7,906 nt of DNA from Quisquiliibacterium sp. GTDB lineage: Bacteria > Pseudomonadota > Gammaproteobacteria > Burkholderiales > Burkholderiaceae_E. The position numbers and the translations under genes are program-made. Numbering within the stretch: position 1 is the first letter of the stretch; each line of letters starts with the position of its first letter. The stretch covers positions 1 through 7,906 of the forward strand of contig JAURMJ010000265.1 in NCBI GenBank assembly GCA_030830765.1, written 5' to 3'. This document shows positions 6,759 to 7,906 of this stretch, one piece after another. The notes beneath the pieces are model-generated. The model searched no databases and was not told where the DNA came from. It saw only the letters and a list, made by a program, of their open reading frames with translations.

Positions 6759-6868
6759 ATCAGGGAAGCGTCACAAAGCTGCGCAACGTGCATCCTAACG
6801 GCATAAGGGCGTAGGCGCGTTATGATACATGTCGCGGCCTGTCCAAAAGCCTGGCGGCTCAATCGAGT

Positions 6869-6879
6869 CAAGTCACTTG
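6869..6879. repeat. 11-bp interrupted palindrome in the gspG-gspC intergenic region
   Basis: CAAGT-C-ACTTG is a perfect 5-bp inverted repeat around a single central base. It sits about 50 bp upstream of gspC and might be an operator half, but such short palindromes also arise by chance. Confidence 0.25.
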
Positions 6880-6928
6880 TGGCAGGCCTCGTGAACGCCT
6901 TCTTGCCAACTCCAGAAACCTGACACGC

Positions 6929-7531
6929 ATGCGCATCCGCTCACTCACGACATTCGGATCGATTGGCCTGTCCGCCTGGATGGTCAGCATTCTGCTCGGC
7001 GCACTGATCGGCAGCGTTGGCGCTTATTGGGGGCTCGCACTGTTTGCCCCCCGCGCACCGATTGCCCCCCCGCCGATCGCGCTCGACACCAAGGCCTTGC
7101 CCGAGCTGCAGCAGGCCGCCTTGCTGTTCGGCTCGAACCTGGCCCTCGCCCCGCCGGCCCAATCGCAGAACATCAAGGTGCTGGGCATCGTTGCAGCCGG
7201 CGAGCGCGGCAGCGCTATCCTGTCGATCAGCGATGCACCGGCTCGCGCCTACGCAGTGGGCGAAGCACTCAGACCGGGTCAACGGCTCCACGAGGTGCGC
7301 AGCGATGCCATCGTGATTCGCAACGGGTCGTCGGAATTTGAAGTGGCCTCGCCACAGACCTCCTCGCTGGCCGTGCTGAGCAGCGGTCCGAACCAGCCCC
7401 CTTCTACTTACAAGCCTGCGCCGCCACCCCGTGCCTTGGCGCCGCGCAGTACCCCCCCTGCGCGCACCACAACTCCCAACGCAGTCCGTCCGGTGAGACC
7501 GGCCAGAACTCTGGGCCAGCCGCCACGCTGA
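6929..7531 (+). CDS. gspC: Type II secretion system protein GspC, short form without PDZ domain
   Basis: GspC is a bitopic inner-membrane protein whose periplasmic homology region (HR) binds the N-domains of GspD, linking platform and secretin. The ORF encodes 200 aa. Seen: a short cytoplasmic N-terminus, a transmembrane helix at about 15-38 ([19 protein letters not shown]), and a Pro/Ala linker ([13 protein letters not shown]). An HR domain covers about 64-140 ([53 protein letters not shown]). A Pro/Arg/Thr-rich tail covers about 154-200. The PDZ or coiled-coil domain that ends many GspC proteins is absent, and thyA begins 26 bp later, so it is not simply cut off by a nearby frameshift. The gene is divergent from the main gsp operon. 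Its ribosome-binding site is weak. Confidence 0.88.
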   Translation: MRIRSLTTFGSIGLSAWMVSILLGALIGSVGAYWGLALFAPRAPIAPPPIALDTKALPELQQAALLFGSNLALAPPAQSQNIKVLGIVAAGERGSAILSISDAPARAYAVGEALRPGQRLHEVRSDAIVIRNGSSEFEVASPQTSSLAVLSSGPNQPPSTYKPAPPPRALAPRSTPPARTTTPNAVRPVRPARTLGQPPR

Positions 7532-7557
7532 CAATCTCAAACCAGAAAGATCCGACG

Positions 7558-7906
7558 ATGCGCCAATACCTTGAAATGATGCGCCATGTGCTCGAGCGCG
7601 GCGCCCAGAAGGACGATCGAACCGGCACCGGCACGCGCTCAGTGTTCGGCTGGCAGATGCGATTCGATCTGGCCGAGGGTTTCCCACTGGTCACCACGAA
7701 GAAGCTGCACCTGCGATCAATCATCCATGAACTGCTCTGGTTCGTGCAGGGGTCGACCAATGTCGCCTACCTGCGGGAGAACGGCGTCACCATCTGGGAT
7801 GAATGGGCCGACGAGCAGGGTGAACTTGGGCCGGTCTACGGCCATCAATGGCGTCACTGGCCGACCCGTGAGGGCGGCGAGATCGACCAGATTGCGGATG
7901 TGATCG
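7558..7906 (+). CDS. thyA: Thymidylate synthase ThyA, N-terminal part (3' end beyond window)
   Basis: ThyA methylates dUMP to dTMP using 5,10-methylenetetrahydrofolate in the cytoplasm, the main de novo source of thymidylate. The first 116 codons are present and align without gaps to my recollection of E. coli ThyA through the visible core. Seen: [12 protein letters not shown] with the phosphate-binding Arg at residue 21, [21 protein letters not shown] with the conserved Glu near 58 (read across 43-63), TIWDEWADE (about 78-86), and [12 protein letters not shown] with the conserved Tyr near 94. The catalytic Cys region lies beyond the window. The full protein is expected to be about 264 aa. 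An AGAAAGA 7 nt upstream is a plausible ribosome-binding site. It follows gspC by 26 bp with no terminator, so it may share its transcript. Confidence 0.98.
   Translation, partial: MRQYLEMMRHVLERGAQKDDRTGTGTRSVFGWQMRFDLAEGFPLVTTKKLHLRSIIHELLWFVQGSTNVAYLRENGVTIWDEWADEQGELGPVYGHQWRHWPTREGGEIDQIADVI

Larger units (their letters stand above)
6745..6928. promoter_or_regulatory. Divergent intergenic region between gspG and gspC
   Basis: This 184-bp stretch must hold the promoters for the gspG operon and for gspC, since the genes point away from each other. Candidate -10 elements lie back to back in an AT-rich island at 6820-6830. On the plus strand TATGAT (6821-6826) could serve gspC, and on the minus strand TATCAT in the same island could serve gspG. 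Neither has a good -35 at 16-18 bp. On the minus strand a TTGACT also occurs further upstream, without a matching -10 at normal spacing. A small interrupted palindrome lies at 6869-6879. I see no sigma-54 pattern and no ORF. Promoter positions are guesses; that the region is regulatory is well supported by the gene layout. Confidence 0.55.

Noticed and set aside
6881..6905. Possible sigma-54 promoter (TGGCAGG) upstream of gspC
   Set aside because: The -12 TTGC element is missing at the required spacing.
6941..7687. Minus-strand open frame of 248 codons opposite gspC and the start of thyA
   Set aside because: ThyA is unmistakable on the plus strand and GspC shows a transmembrane helix plus HR domain; the opposite frame has shadow-like composition.

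Overview
This GC-rich window looks like Burkholderiales-type betaproteobacterial DNA. That placement rests on the flavour of the proteins, especially GspI, GspL and GspN, and on tight gene packing. No rRNA or other phylogenetic marker is present, so no genus is proposed. The window is almost entirely a type II secretion system (T2SS, general secretory pathway) locus. I see no mobile element, CRISPR array, tRNA or rRNA.

Layout: nine genes on the minus strand read right to left as gspG, gspH, gspI, gspJ, gspK, gspL, gspM, gspN and gspD, from position 6744 down to position 1. GspD runs off the left edge. A 184-bp intergenic region (6745-6928) separates this operon from the divergent plus-strand gene gspC (6929-7531). 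After 26 bp, thyA (thymidylate synthase) begins at 7558 and runs off the right edge. From gspI to gspN the genes overlap by 1-19 bp or are 5 bp apart. The G-H and H-I junctions are looser, at 64 and 118 bp.

How the genes work together: GspG is the major pseudopilin. GspH, I, J and K are minor pseudopilins, with GspK at the tip. GspL and GspM form the inner-membrane assembly platform and GspC links it to the outer-membrane secretin GspD. GspN is an accessory protein found in a subset of systems. The ATPase GspE and platform protein GspF are not in the window and are expected beyond its left edge, downstream of gspD; this is inference. The prepilin peptidase (GspO/PilD) is also absent and is commonly encoded elsewhere.

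The points most worth a second look are modest: a short GspC with no PDZ domain but a proline-rich tail, a Pro/Ala linker before N0 in GspD, the detached and divergent gspC placed ahead of thyA, the loosely spaced G-H-I junctions, and uncertain starts for gspH, gspI and gspD. I found no convincing undescribed system.
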